Positions 11,547 to 21,592 of a stretch of DNA of 64,000 nt are shown here, piece by piece (positions within the stretch are counted from its first letter, which is position 1; each line of letters begins with the position of its first letter). Under the pieces are notes generated by a model, which made no database searches, was not told the DNA's origin, and was given only the letters and a program-made list of their open reading frames with translations. This DNA is from Clitoria ternatea. Taxonomy: Eukaryota > Streptophyta > Magnoliopsida > Fabales > Fabaceae. The position numbers and the translations under genes were made by a program. The stretch lies in NCBI GenBank assembly GCA_037962975.1, contig CM075675.1:5590001-5654000 (forward strand), in the 5' to 3' direction.

Positions 11547-11554
11547 TATAAAAT
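11547..11554 (+). promoter_or_regulatory. TATA box of the 5' LTR (TATAAAAT)
   Basis: TATAAAAT lies about 300 bp into the LTR, with an identical copy at 27042-27049 in the 3' LTR. Transcription would start about 30 bp downstream, near 11578, defining the U3/R border. The start position is inferred. Confidence 0.65.
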
Positions 11555-11608
11555 AGCCACTTGACCCAATCATGCAGGTAAATGCGCAATATAATAATGC
11601 TAATGGGA

Positions 11609-11628
11609 GTTGGTGGTTCCCCACCAAC
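11609..11628 (+). promoter_or_regulatory. GC-rich hairpin in the LTR R region
   Basis: GTTGGTGG and CCACCAAC form a perfect 8-bp stem around a TTCC loop, about 30-50 bases after the predicted start site. A second hairpin follows at 11665-11684 (TAACTTCA/TGAAGTTA, 4-base loop). Both occur unchanged in the 3' LTR. Confidence 0.6.
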
Positions 11629-11985
11629 GAGTCCTCGTTAATCGAGCCAATCAGGTATATGAACTAACTTCATGATTGAAGTTAAGGATCTTCACCTTGA
11701 TCTTCAGCTCTTTTACGACTGATTACTCTCGGAATACATTCCTTACTTGGAATATAATCACTGACTTGAGCGTCGGAGAATCTTTGCAGGTGACACCACC
11801 ATTCGCCCACTTCAACGCGTTAGGTCGGTGTGAAGGATCTCCACAACGCCCAATCCGCTCTCCTCATTCAAGGACGACGGATACATACATCGGATACACA
11901 TACATCCGGTCTACTAGAGAGTATTGGCATACTATTTGTGACTGGCTTGAGATCGGATCTCTTGACCCCGGTTCAGGACAGATTA

Positions 11986-12004
11986 TTGGCACGCCCAGTG
12001 GGAC
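11986..12004 (+). other. Primer-binding-site region of the Tat element
   Basis: TTGGCACGCCCAGTGGGAC begins right after the 5' LTR. The TTGGC start next to the LTR and its GC content fit a tRNA primer site. I cannot assign the tRNA without a tRNA set to compare. Confidence 0.6.
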
Positions 12005-12050
12005 ACGATAAAATTATTCCCATATCCTTTGACAGAGCAGGTAATCCACC

Positions 12051-15000
12051 ATGCAAGGCGAAGCACAAGACTCCATGGAGAATCAAGCTGAAGGCAGAAC
12101 CAATCCTAATGCCTACAGAAAGCTCAACCTCGATTCTCATGGGGGCAACTCAAAGAAGATAGTAACTGTGTCTGATCCTGATCCTCGCGATGAGTTGATC
12201 AGACAACTTCAGAGGGAACTCGCTGAACTGCGAAGAGAAAAAAGGCAAAGCGAGGATAAAGAGTCATCTCGCACGCGAAACACTCCCCACACAACTGATG
12301 GTGAAAAGTCCACCACACTTCAGTACTCAAAGATCCCAACCTTTGAGGAGGGAGAACAAACTCGCGATTCTGAGGATGCAGCTTCCCGAAGGAAGAGAGA
12401 TTCAACAACAGCACCCCCATTGTCTTACAATCTTAAGGTTCCTTTTTCAAGGAGACTTATGGGCATCAGCATCCCCAAGCACCTTCAAACCACTCAACCA
12501 CTTTCCATCGGAAAGTATAATGGTGAAACTGATCCAACTAAGCACCTTGATGCTTATGTGTTTGAAGCCATGTACTTGGGGGCTGATGAAGACGTGATGT
12601 GCCGAATGTTCCCTCGAACATTGTCTGAGGAAGCCCTCGGGTGGTTTAAAGGCCTGCCTTCTGGATCCATAGATTCTTGGACGGAAATGGCAGCTGCCTT
12701 TGAAACCCACTTTGTCATCTCCAGAGACGTACCCAAGACGTCTCACACCTTGGCTCAGATTAAGCAAGGTGAAACAGAGGGCTTAAAAGATTTTCTGAAG
12801 AGGTTTTATAAGGAAGCAGCCCTGGTTCCTAACCTCACAGAATCTATCAAGCTGCATATCGTGATTGAGGCATTGCAGCCAGGATCAGCTTTCGCTCTTT
12901 CATTAGCAAAGAGCCCCCCGACAACTTTTGAGGAGTTCAGGAAAAAAGCCTCAAAGTATGTGAGCATAGAGATGCACTTGGAGGCAATGGCTGCAAAGAA
13001 AAAGCCACCAACACCATCTCCCCAAACCCAGAAGGGTAAGGAGAAGACAAGGTCAGAACGCATGGAGAGGCCATTCACCAATCCTAAGGTGGATAACCGC
13101 CCTCCTCGACCTCGAGAAAGGCGTGTCAATTCTTTCAGCCATTATGCACAGTTATCTGCCAGACCATCTCAGATTTTGAGGGAGGTCGGATGGCCAGTCT
13201 TCAGCACATATGGCATCAGGAGACCAGCCCCTATGAAAAGACCAGGAAATTCACGAAAGTACTGTGATTTTCATGAACAAAATGGTCATTCCACTGATGA
13301 ATGCCAAGCTCTAAAGAACGCGGTTGAGACGCTAATTAGAGAAGGCAAATTGAAGCAATACCTGTTCAAAGAAAAATCCTTTGACAGGGCAGAACGGAAT
13401 GAGAAAAGAGAAAGAGATCCCGACGATGGGGATGATAACAATCCCAGTCCGGTTCGAAAGTTCACTGCTGCAGAGAAGCAAAAAGGTGTAATGACCGATA
13501 ATGCAGCACAGAAGGACAGCATGCCCCAGCAACAACGTCAGGGCCGACGTGAAGTCATTGACATGATTGCTGGAGGGTTCGCTGGAGGAGGAGCTTCAAT
13601 TACAGCCCGAAAGAATCATCACAGAATGATTCTATCCGTGCAAGGGAAAGTCAAAGACAATCGCCCTTACAGAGGAGGAATTGAGGCTCCCATAATCTCT
13701 TTCTCTGACGAGGATTTTGGCCCAACCGTTCCTGGTGGTGACGATGCTGTAGTCATCACTGCTGTGATCGCCAACAAGGACGTCCGAAGAATCCTTGTTG
13801 ACCAGGGAAGTTCCTGCGATGTTATTTTCTATAATTGCTTTGAAAGAATGGGTTTTAAAGACTCAGACTTACAGCCTTACACGCAGGAACTAACAGCTTT
13901 CAATGGCGCAAAGCAATTAACTAGAGGGTATCTTGATACCCTTATCTCGTTTGAAGGCGAGCCAGGAGCCAGGACGGTTAGATCTCGGGTGCTAGTGATT
14001 GATGTCAAATCACCATTTAATGGCATCATAGGCCGTCCTACTCTGAATGCAATGGAGGCAGTTGTATCAACCCCACATCTCCTTATCAAGTTCATTGACA
14101 AGGATAATGCTGTGTCATCTATCCGGGGTGATCAAGAGATGGCTAGGTACTGCTACAACCTTAGCCTCAACATGACAAAGCTGGACGCCTCCAATAAAAA
14201 GAGGAAACTTAATGATGCTGGAACATCGGCTGGATCTGTAAGTCTTGTCGACCTGGATCCTAGAGCGGATTTGAACATCGATCCGTTCAACCCATCAAAG
14301 CCCACACCGGATGGAAGTTCCAGGGACATTGTCTTGGGAGATTCTCCAGAAAGGATCACCCATATCAATGACAAGCTAGATGCTGAAATAGAGCAGCGAC
14401 TGCTGGCTCTCTTACAAGAGTTTAAAGACCTCTTTGCATGGACCGCAGCCGATATGCCAGGCATAGACCCTGAATTCTGCTGTCATAAACTTTCCGTCTA
14501 TCCAGAGACGAAACCTGTGGCCCAAAAGAAAAGACGATTGGGCCCAGAGAAACAGAAGGCAGCTTGCCAGCAAACTGAGGAATTGCTGAAGGCCGGATTT
14601 ATCAGGGAAATCCGATATTCCTCTTGGCTTTCAAATGTGGTGATGGTCCCTAAATCCAATGGTAAATGGAGAATGTGCATTGACTACGTGGACCTCAACC
14701 GCTGCTGTCCAAAAGATCCTTATCCTCTTCCTAATATAGATCGGATGGTGGATGATTCCTCTGGTTATCAATACCTGAGTTTTATGGACGCATACTCTGG
14801 TTACAACCAAATTCCGATGTGCGAAGAGGATCAAGAGAAGACAGCTTTCATAAATGATCGTGGTGTCTTTTGCTATACAGTCATGCCCTTTGGCCTGAAA
14901 AACGCTGGGGCGACATATCAACGTATGATCAACAAGGTTTTCGAAGGTATGCACACCAAACTTGTTGAAGTATATATCGACGACATAATAGCAAAAACAC

Positions 15001-17522
15001 CGGTTGGTGGCGATCATATTGACGACCTGCGCCAAGTATTCACCCGTTTGAGACAATTTAACATGAGGCTGAACCCAATGAAGTGCACATTTGCTGTCCC
15101 TGCTGGGAAATTTTTGGGTTTCATGTTAACTCAACGAGGTATAGAAGCCAATCCAGGGAAGTGCCAAACGATTCTAGACATGCAAAGTCCTAAGAATCTC
15201 AAAGAAGTCCAATCCCTGAACGGCAAGGTAGCAGCTTTGGCACGGTTCATGCCGAAGATGGCTCACAGGTCGCTCCCTCTGTACAAAATACTGAAAAAGT
15301 CCAAGAAATTCGAGTGGGGACAGGAACAAGAAAAAGCTTTCCAAGAGCTTAAGGAGGTGTTGTCCAAACCTCCCATTCTCACAAAGCCTGACCCCGAAGA
15401 CACACTCATTCTGTACTTGGCTATTTCAGATGAAGCTTTGGGCGTTGCCTTGGTAAAAGAAACTCCTGATGGACAAAGACCGGTCTATTTCACTAGCAAG
15501 ACCTTGCAAGGTGCTGAGATCCGGTATCAAAAAATTGAAAAGGCCGCCCTCGCTGTTGTTTGGGCCTCACGACGGTTGCGTCCGTACTTTCATGCCCATC
15601 CAATCATAGTGAGAACGGATTTACCACTCCGTTCTGTCTTAATCAAGCCCGATCTTGCTGGGAGGATGATCAAATGGTCTATTGAACTCTCTGAGTTTGA
15701 TATATCCTACGAACCCCGCAGCGCTATTAAAGCTCAAGTCCTGGCTGACTTTATTGTGGAATTGACAGGGACTGATCCAGACTACCCTCGAGTCCATTGG
15801 ACCATTTACGTTGATGGTTCATCAAACCAAAGAGGTTCTGGAGCAGGTGTAGTTCTCGAAAGTGACGATGGAGTACACCTGGAAATCTCCCTCCGTTTCA
15901 ATTTCAAAACATCTAACAACCAAGCTGAGTACGAAGCTTGCTTGGCCGGGCTAAGAGCTGCAATTGACATCGGAGCTTCTGAGGCGACACTCTGTAGCGA
16001 TTCACAGCTGGTGATTTCGCAGATCTTAGGAGATTATCAAGCTCGCGAACCTCAACTCCAATTATACTTGAACTGTGTCAAGGAGTTGACTGAGAAATTC
16101 TCAAAGGTGGAATTCAAGCATGTTCCACGTGAAGAGAATACGAGAGCGGATATACTCTCCAGGTTAGCAAGCACTAAACGACCAGGTAGCACCACTACGT
16201 TGGTTCAAAGCACGCTAACGTCGCCCAGCATCCCTCTTTTCCCTTCTCTAAACGCCATAATGACTGACTCCCTTTACGGAGATACATGGATGGCTCCTTA
16301 CATCCGTTATTTGGCTGATGGACAGCTGCCCACAGATGAGAAGGAAAAGACGAGGTTAAGGAGAGAATTACCGTATTTCACTATGATTGATGGTAATCTC
16401 TACAGAAGGGCACTCTCTGTGCCCTATTTAATTTGTCTCAAAGAGGATGAGGTGCAAGGTGTAATGGAGGAAGTGCATGGAGGACAAAGTGGACACCACG
16501 CCGGAGGAAGAAGCTTAATGCGAAAAATCCTCAGAGCTGGATACTGGTGGCCCACAATGAAGCAAGACTCCATTGACTTCGTCAAAAAATGCGACGCTTG
16601 CCAAAAATTCTCCAACCTACACCACACACCGGCGGAAGAACTCTTCACATCCGCTGTTCCATGGCCCTTCTATCAATGGGGATTGGATATTCTGGGCCCC
16701 TTTCCAACTGCTCCTGGGGGCATCAAATATCTCATTGTAGGGGTCGATTATTTCACTAAGTGGATAGAAGCAGAGCCGGTGGTGTATATTACTTCAGCCC
16801 GAACTCGCCGTTTCATGTATGAAAACATCATAACACGGTTCGGGGTCCCAGCACGGATTGTCACAGACAATGGCACCCAGTTCACGGATAGAAAATTCAC
16901 AGATTTGCTTGAAGGGTTAGGAATAACCCAAATATTCTCATCCGTCGAACATCCCCAAACTAATGGTCAAGCAGAAGTGGCCAACAGGGAGGTGCTTAAG
17001 GGATTAAAGAAGCGCCTTGGTGAAGCCAAAGGCGGATGGACAGACCAGCTGTGTCACGTCCTATGGGCATATCGGACAACGCCTCATTCATCCACCAATG
17101 AATCCCCATATCGCCTAACATACGGGGTCGAGGCAATGATACCTGTGGAACTGCAAATTGCTTCCACCAGGGTTAAATACTTCTCTGAAGAAACCAACAA
17201 TGCTAACTTGGCATCCGAAATGGATGTCATACAAGAACTCAGAGAAGACGCTTTCATCAGGGATCAAGCCATCAAAGCCAAAGTTGCTCTCCGGTACAAC
17301 AAACGAGTCCAATCAAAGACTTTCAACGTTGGAGATTTGGTTTTGAGGAAAGCAAGTATAGGGAATAAATTCGCCCATCAAGGCAAACTAGCACCAAACT
17401 GGGAAGGCCCATACAGGGTATCCGAAGTTACTGGCAAAGGCTCTTACCGCCTTGAAAACCTTGATGGCACCCCTATCCGAAACAAATGGAACACCCAAAA
17501 CTTGCGCATCTACTATAGCTAG
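12051..17522 (+). CDS. Tat-lineage gag-pol polyprotein, intact, 1823 aa
   Basis: One ATG-started frame encodes the structural and enzymatic proteins needed for reverse transcription and integration. In order: a retrotransposon gag domain (about 150-290), an unusual zinc-knuckle candidate with CX2HX4HX4C spacing (about 403-417), a protease with DQGSS at about 582 in place of the usual DTG/DSG core, reverse transcriptase with FMDAYSGY and catalytic YIDD (about 910-976), a first RNase H (about 1140), an archaeal-type second RNase H with YVDGSS, NNQAEYEA and SDSQLV (about 1250-1376), and integrase with an HHCC zinc module (about 1470-1520) and a D,D(35)E core (GLDILG, VTDNGTQF, GQAEVANRE). It ends a few residues after the integrase C-terminal domain (LRIYYS), with no chromodomain. 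All catalytic residues I can check are present. Confidence 0.95.
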   Translation: MQGEAQDSMENQAEGRTNPNAYRKLNLDSHGGNSKKIVTVSDPDPRDELIRQLQRELAELRREKRQSEDKESSRTRNTPHTTDGEKSTTLQYSKIPTFEEGEQTRDSEDAASRRKRDSTTAPPLSYNLKVPFSRRLMGISIPKHLQTTQPLSIGKYNGETDPTKHLDAYVFEAMYLGADEDVMCRMFPRTLSEEALGWFKGLPSGSIDSWTEMAAAFETHFVISRDVPKTSHTLAQIKQGETEGLKDFLKRFYKEAALVPNLTESIKLHIVIEALQPGSAFALSLAKSPPTTFEEFRKKASKYVSIEMHLEAMAAKKKPPTPSPQTQKGKEKTRSERMERPFTNPKVDNRPPRPRERRVNSFSHYAQLSARPSQILREVGWPVFSTYGIRRPAPMKRPGNSRKYCDFHEQNGHSTDECQALKNAVETLIREGKLKQYLFKEKSFDRAERNEKRERDPDDGDDNNPSPVRKFTAAEKQKGVMTDNAAQKDSMPQQQRQGRREVIDMIAGGFAGGGASITARKNHHRMILSVQGKVKDNRPYRGGIEAPIISFSDEDFGPTVPGGDDAVVITAVIANKDVRRILVDQGSSCDVIFYNCFERMGFKDSDLQPYTQELTAFNGAKQLTRGYLDTLISFEGEPGARTVRSRVLVIDVKSPFNGIIGRPTLNAMEAVVSTPHLLIKFIDKDNAVSSIRGDQEMARYCYNLSLNMTKLDASNKKRKLNDAGTSAGSVSLVDLDPRADLNIDPFNPSKPTPDGSSRDIVLGDSPERITHINDKLDAEIEQRLLALLQEFKDLFAWTAADMPGIDPEFCCHKLSVYPETKPVAQKKRRLGPEKQKAACQQTEELLKAGFIREIRYSSWLSNVVMVPKSNGKWRMCIDYVDLNRCCPKDPYPLPNIDRMVDDSSGYQYLSFMDAYSGYNQIPMCEEDQEKTAFINDRGVFCYTVMPFGLKNAGATYQRMINKVFEGMHTKLVEVYIDDIIAKTPVGGDHIDDLRQVFTRLRQFNMRLNPMKCTFAVPAGKFLGFMLTQRGIEANPGKCQTILDMQSPKNLKEVQSLNGKVAALARFMPKMAHRSLPLYKILKKSKKFEWGQEQEKAFQELKEVLSKPPILTKPDPEDTLILYLAISDEALGVALVKETPDGQRPVYFTSKTLQGAEIRYQKIEKAALAVVWASRRLRPYFHAHPIIVRTDLPLRSVLIKPDLAGRMIKWSIELSEFDISYEPRSAIKAQVLADFIVELTGTDPDYPRVHWTIYVDGSSNQRGSGAGVVLESDDGVHLEISLRFNFKTSNNQAEYEACLAGLRAAIDIGASEATLCSDSQLVISQILGDYQAREPQLQLYLNCVKELTEKFSKVEFKHVPREENTRADILSRLASTKRPGSTTTLVQSTLTSPSIPLFPSLNAIMTDSLYGDTWMAPYIRYLADGQLPTDEKEKTRLRRELPYFTMIDGNLYRRALSVPYLICLKEDEVQGVMEEVHGGQSGHHAGGRSLMRKILRAGYWWPTMKQDSIDFVKKCDACQKFSNLHHTPAEELFTSAVPWPFYQWGLDILGPFPTAPGGIKYLIVGVDYFTKWIEAEPVVYITSARTRRFMYENIITRFGVPARIVTDNGTQFTDRKFTDLLEGLGITQIFSSVEHPQTNGQAEVANREVLKGLKKRLGEAKGGWTDQLCHVLWAYRTTPHSSTNESPYRLTYGVEAMIPVELQIASTRVKYFSEETNNANLASEMDVIQELREDAFIRDQAIKAKVALRYNKRVQSKTFNVGDLVLRKASIGNKFAHQGKLAPNWEGPYRVSEVTGKGSYRLENLDGTPIRNKWNTQNLRIYYS

Positions 17523-17695
17523 CTGTTTCTACACTCTCCTATCCTTATCTTGGATTGAATACTGGAGAATTTATTTTCACAGCTACGCTCTCCTTGTAAT
17601 TCTTATTTTTGATTTAATAAGAATCTCTCATAACAATTTAACTCTTTCGAGTTTTTCTTATGCTGTGATTTTCAGCTTATCCGGTGTACAAAAGC
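17523..17695 (+). other. Short region after the gag-pol stop
   Basis: AT-rich sequence between the gag-pol stop and the first hairpin repeat. An AATAAGAA-like signal near 17617 could serve in 3'-end formation of a gag-pol message, but this is speculative. No frame or structure is evident otherwise. Confidence 0.4.
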
Positions 17696-17697
17696 AT

Positions 17698-17832
17698 ATT
17701 CAGGACGGATGATCTCAGCTACTTATTCTATAGTTGACGATGTAACTCTTCGAATATGCACAACGTACAAGAACATACTCAGGACGGATGATCTCAATTA
17801 CCCATTCTGTAATTGACGATGTAACTCCTCGA
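17698..17832 (+). repeat. Hairpin-containing tandem repeat, two copies, module A
   Basis: Two units of about 70 bp share CAGGACGGATGATCTCA at the start and GACGATGTAACTC near the end. Between them the first unit has CAGCTA...TAGTTG and the second CAATTAC...GTAATTG, so the stem sequence changes while pairing is kept. The same repeat occurs nine more times at 22328-23060. Confidence 0.8.
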
Positions 17833-17854
17833 GTGTGTATGCATTGAAGGCCCA

Positions 17855-18430
17855 GATTGTAGGATTAAACCGAACTCTGGGTACGGTTAGTAAGTTTGGC
17901 TGAACACCGGTGAAGGCTCAGATTGTAGGATTAAACCGAACTCTGAGTACGACTAGTAGGATTAACCGAACGTCGGTGAAGACCTGAGTTGTAGGATTAA
18001 ACCGAACCTCAGGACATGGGTTGTAGGGCTGGTCCTTCTTCAAGGCCACAAACCGAACCCCATTCGAAGACTACATGGGTTGTAGGGCTGGTCCTTCTTC
18101 AAGGCCACAAACCGAACCCCATGCGAAGGCTTGGGCGCAGTAAGCTGGTTCTTCTTCAAGACCACGCTGAACCCCAAGTGACGGGCGCAGTAGGTTCAGG
18201 ATTAGCCCTGATCTGAACCCCGTATTGAAGGCTCGGATTGTAGGATTAAACCGAACTCTGAGTACGACTAGTAGGATTAACCGAACGTCGGTGAAGCATT
18301 GCCATTGGATAAAACCAAAGACCAATTGAAGAACGGCTGGTAGGATTAAACCGAACGCCAAATATTACATGGACAGTAGGATCAAACCGAACTCCAAACA
18401 CAACAAGTAAGTTATACCGAACTCCAAATT
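17855..18430 (+). repeat. GTAGGATTAAACCGAAC tandem array, about 13 degenerate units
   Basis: Units of 30-55 bp contain GTAGGAT(T)AAACCGAAC or diverged forms. Two units near 18016 and 18070 are nearly identical and carry an extra GGCTGGTCCTTCTTCAAGGC insert. A block starting GGCTCNGATTGTAGG is repeated near 17920 and 18230. Arrays of this type in the 3' region of Tat/Ogre elements are known to seed satellite DNA. No counterpart lies beside the second antisense gene. Confidence 0.8.
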
Positions 18431-19079
18431 AATACTCTCGTGAAGTTCTTTATTTGGAAGTTTTATAGCTTATAGTTCTGAGTCATCAATTCTTCAATTG
18501 AGACCTGACTCGTAAACTCCGACACAAACGATTCACTCGGGTACGCCACAATCTAAGGCATATTCACCTGAAATCTCTCAGTCGGAAATATTTGAGGAGG
18601 AATGTCTATTCTAAATCCTCACTCTTAAAAACTCTCACGAGAAAATTTTACTCAGAGTTTATTCAAAGTGAATCATCACCCAATGAAACTGGGGGACAAC
18701 ATCAACGGTTTAACGAATAATTTGAGGAATGAACTCTCGTCTGAAACGATCTCACAATCATTCCCCTTAAGCCGTTCTTGAGGCACTGATGTGTTCCCTC
18801 ACAAGCGGTGGTTTTATTATGAAATTCATTTCGCATGTATGTGTCCGGTATGGAGATTTTGTTTTACAATCCGATCTTCATTACTTAAATCCGGGATAAT
18901 ACAATACACATGCAATCCCTCTATTAAAGTTGTTTTTCACTAAACAAGAATGGAGGTAAAAAACTCTTTTATTGATTCAATAAGAATTACAATTCGTGTA
19001 ATAATCCGGAGCTGATCCCGGAACACAGCGAATTCAAATCAATAAAACGAAAAAGCAAACAAGAAAGGTGCTACTCTTT
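18431..19079 (+). other. Spacer between repeat array and antisense gene A
   Basis: No coding frame is evident. It contains an AACTGGGGGACAAC tract near 18686, resembling a Tat polypurine tract, and the 3' untranslated region of antisense gene A. AATCCGGAGCTGATCCCGG at 19003-19021 is shared with the matching position below antisense gene B (23478-23496). Confidence 0.5.
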
Positions 19080-21592
19080 CTAGCTTGGGTCTCCCTCTTT
19101 CCCCTTGCCTTTGCCTCCGGTCTTGCCTCCTTCAGTGCGAGAGCTCGATCCTGTACTCGTGGGTTTCAGGAGGGAAGGTCTCATTGATTGACCTTTAGGT
19201 AAAGGAGCAAACTTATAAGGAGTGTTAGGCGGACTCTCTTGACGATTGTCAACGATGGCCACCAGTTTCCCTTGGTGAAACTCATAGAACGGATCAATAC
19301 CGTTCAAACTAAGTGACACCTTGGGATTCCGGTATAACACTTGACGAATTGCTAACCCGAAAGCCTCCTTGACTGCTTGGTCACACATGTTTACAGCATC
19401 GTCCAGGTCTGCTTTCAGGGTCTTGACTTCGCCATTCGAATCCGCCAGCTTTGATAGCAGCTCCTTTTCCTTACGTGTCCAATCTTCCACTCCTAGAGAA
19501 TGGACGACCTTAGCCTCCTTCAACCCCTTTTCCAGCTTTGAAGAGCGTTCCTTCTCCGTGCAGAGATGAGCATTGAGGTCAGCATTGATTTTCTTCTGAT
19601 CAGAAACTTGACCCTCTAGCTCCTTGGCAAGATTCTTCAACTTGGCGATTTCTTCATCCTTCTTCCGATTTTCTTCTTCAGAAGTTTTTAATTTTCCTTC
19701 TAATTGGAGGATGATTGCCTTGTCCTTGCCAACCACCGAGGTGAGCCTCTCATTTTCTTTTGTGAGCTCGCGAACCGACTTGAGGAGCTCGGATAAATCA
19801 GCCAAGTGCTTCTGTCCGTCGTCGCAAGCTCTGATCAGTTCTTCATTCTTTAACGAGGGCTTCACCTTGGGTGAGGATTCAGGAACGCCCTCTGGAACAG
19901 AGCCCTCGTACACCGGATGTTGAACAAGACCGGAATTACCTCCAAGAGAGCAGGGGGCTTTGGGCGCGAAGTAAGTCGTTATTGGCTTCGCCCCATAAGT
20001 GATTATACTGCCGGGGGCATCCGGAGTGGGATCTTCCGCTCTCTTTTCTTTAGAGGGCACAAGCTCAGTAGCCCTTCTTGAAGTTTTTGGTTTTTTGGGC
20101 GAGGGTTGACGGTCTGAGGTCTTCGAAGGATCACGCTTAGTCCTCTTCTTTTTCTCGACCACCTTCTCAGATCCGCCCTCGATCAGAGGAATATCGTCAC
20201 CAGCAGACGAAGTTAATATTATCGTCTCAGCAGTAGCCTTCTTCGAGTTCCGCTTTGCCTGAATGTCATTTTCAGCCGCAACGGAAGTCTCTCCGGCCTT
20301 GAGACCTTTTAGTCTATTCATCTCTGGTGACTCGCTCTGAATTTCACCTGCACAATTTAAAGACACAATCAGAGACGAAAAAGTTTCAAGACATGACATA
20401 ATAACGCATGAAGAATGGCAGGGAAATTACGTAAATACTCCTCGCGAGTAGATTTTTGTCCTAACAAACGCCTGCAGGAGAAAAATTGATGTGAGGCTGT
20501 GTAGGACTGCAGAGCCGAAAGAACTGAGATTGAAGTTGGGCTCAGTTCGTCCTCCTCGGTATAGTACGCTTGGGAGGTCAACAAAAAATGTTCGTGCGTC
20601 CAGGTCACTGGGAATTTTGGAATCCCTTCTTCAGTCAACCAAAAAATTGATTCACTCGGATGGACGCTAATCCTTGTGAAATAGGACTTGAATGAACGCC
20701 CATCAACTTTGGCGGAGTCAGTATACGCCTCGAAGTTGATGATCTTGGAGATAGTCCGGAGGGATATCAAGCTCACTCCTCCTTTCTCCTTATTCGCACG
20801 GCGAACCACTTGAGTGAAGTAGAAAAGCATGGCCACCGTCGGTTTAAAGTTGAAGTGCTCCCCAAGCACTTCAAGAGAGCGGACCAATCCCCATCCGTTA
20901 GGGGGAAGTTGCGAGGGGGCGCAGTCCAAGAATCTCAGGACTCCCATCTCAAACTTCGTCAAGGGGAAACGCACACCCAAGTTCAGAAATAGAAAATCAT
21001 ACATGTATAAGGACCTCTCGTCCGGTGTGTGGCATATCCGTACTGATGGAAGGGGAGCAAATACTTTAAAACACCATTTGTATTTATCCTTCTTCCATAA
21101 GGTAAACCGCGGCTCCAGCTCCCCTTCATCCTCCCGAGCATGGACGGACTGTGTCTCACGAAATTCCTCAGCCACCCAGCTGAATGGGCGTTTCTGTTGG
21201 AATTTCACCCAGTCTATCCGGTGTGCAACCACATTGCAGAGGCCGGACTGGGTCTTCAAGATATATTTCTCAGAAGGAGATCCCCCTTCAGATGATTTCC
21301 TCCCAGTCGCTTTCTTCACCACCATTGTGAAAGCTTTTACACTGCGGTAAAAATCCACATCGTCAGATACATACAGGTCACCGCTCTCAGCACTCTCACT
21401 AGAGGAGGATTCTGAAGAGGGTATAATCGCCTTTCGCCTCTGATACGGCGACGCCTCCCTCTCTGAGCTTAGTGGCTTCGATTGAAAGACCACTGGAATC
21501 CTCCCACCACGAACTGTGGGGTTTTGATTGAAGGCCCTTCCTCCTCTTCCTCTAGGGCTGATACCACTAAAACTAACGCCTTTCCTAGACAT
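19080..21592 (-). CDS. Antisense gene A of the Tat element: PF04195-like domain plus coiled coil, two exons
   Basis: Exon 1 is 21592-20431 and exon 2 is 20347-19080, joined across an 83-bp GT-AG intron (GTAATT...TGCAG) that completes an Arg codon in EEYLR|EIQ; the product is 809 aa. The N-terminal ~95 residues are Arg/Gly- and Ser/Glu-rich. The middle matches my memory of the plant 'putative gypsy type transposon' family (Transposase_28, PF04195): NLGVRFPL, GVLRFLDCAPSQL, NGWGLVRSLEVLGEHFNF, YTDSAKVDGRSFKSYF. Exon 2 starts basic and acidic, then forms a long Lys/Glu-rich coiled coil and ends with a conserved GIDPFYEFHQGKLVAIVD block. An alternative start at 21325 follows a good acceptor (TTTTTACCGCAG, intron 21639-21342) and would give 720 aa, close to paralogue B at 712. 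No enzymatic motif is visible; function is unknown. Confidence 0.8.
20348..20430 (-). other. Intron of antisense gene A (83 bp)
   Basis: The donor GTAATT follows codons for EEYL plus one base; the acceptor TGTGCAG precedes GTGAAATT. Splicing restores one frame across two otherwise separate frames. Gene B has the same intron at the same codon phase and position (24796-24883), which is strong comparative support. Confidence 0.85.

Larger units (their letters stand above)
11247..11985 (+). repeat. 5' LTR of the Tat element
   Basis: 739 bp, starting TGATCCGG. It matches the 3' LTR except at three positions: CATCCGG/CATACGG, TTGGCAT/TTGACAT, and the last triplet TTA where the 3' LTR has TCA. Its inner end is therefore TA instead of the canonical CA. 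It contains a TATA box and hairpins just downstream. Confidence 0.93.

Noticed and set aside
11676..12011. Plus-strand frames of about 110 codons before gag-pol
   Set aside because: They lie in the LTR and leader, have no recognisable domain, and one copy recurs only because the LTR is duplicated.
20829..21350. Plus-strand frame of 173 codons opposite antisense gene A
   Set aside because: It is the shadow of exon 1; the minus-strand product has a conserved paralogue and this one has none of its own.
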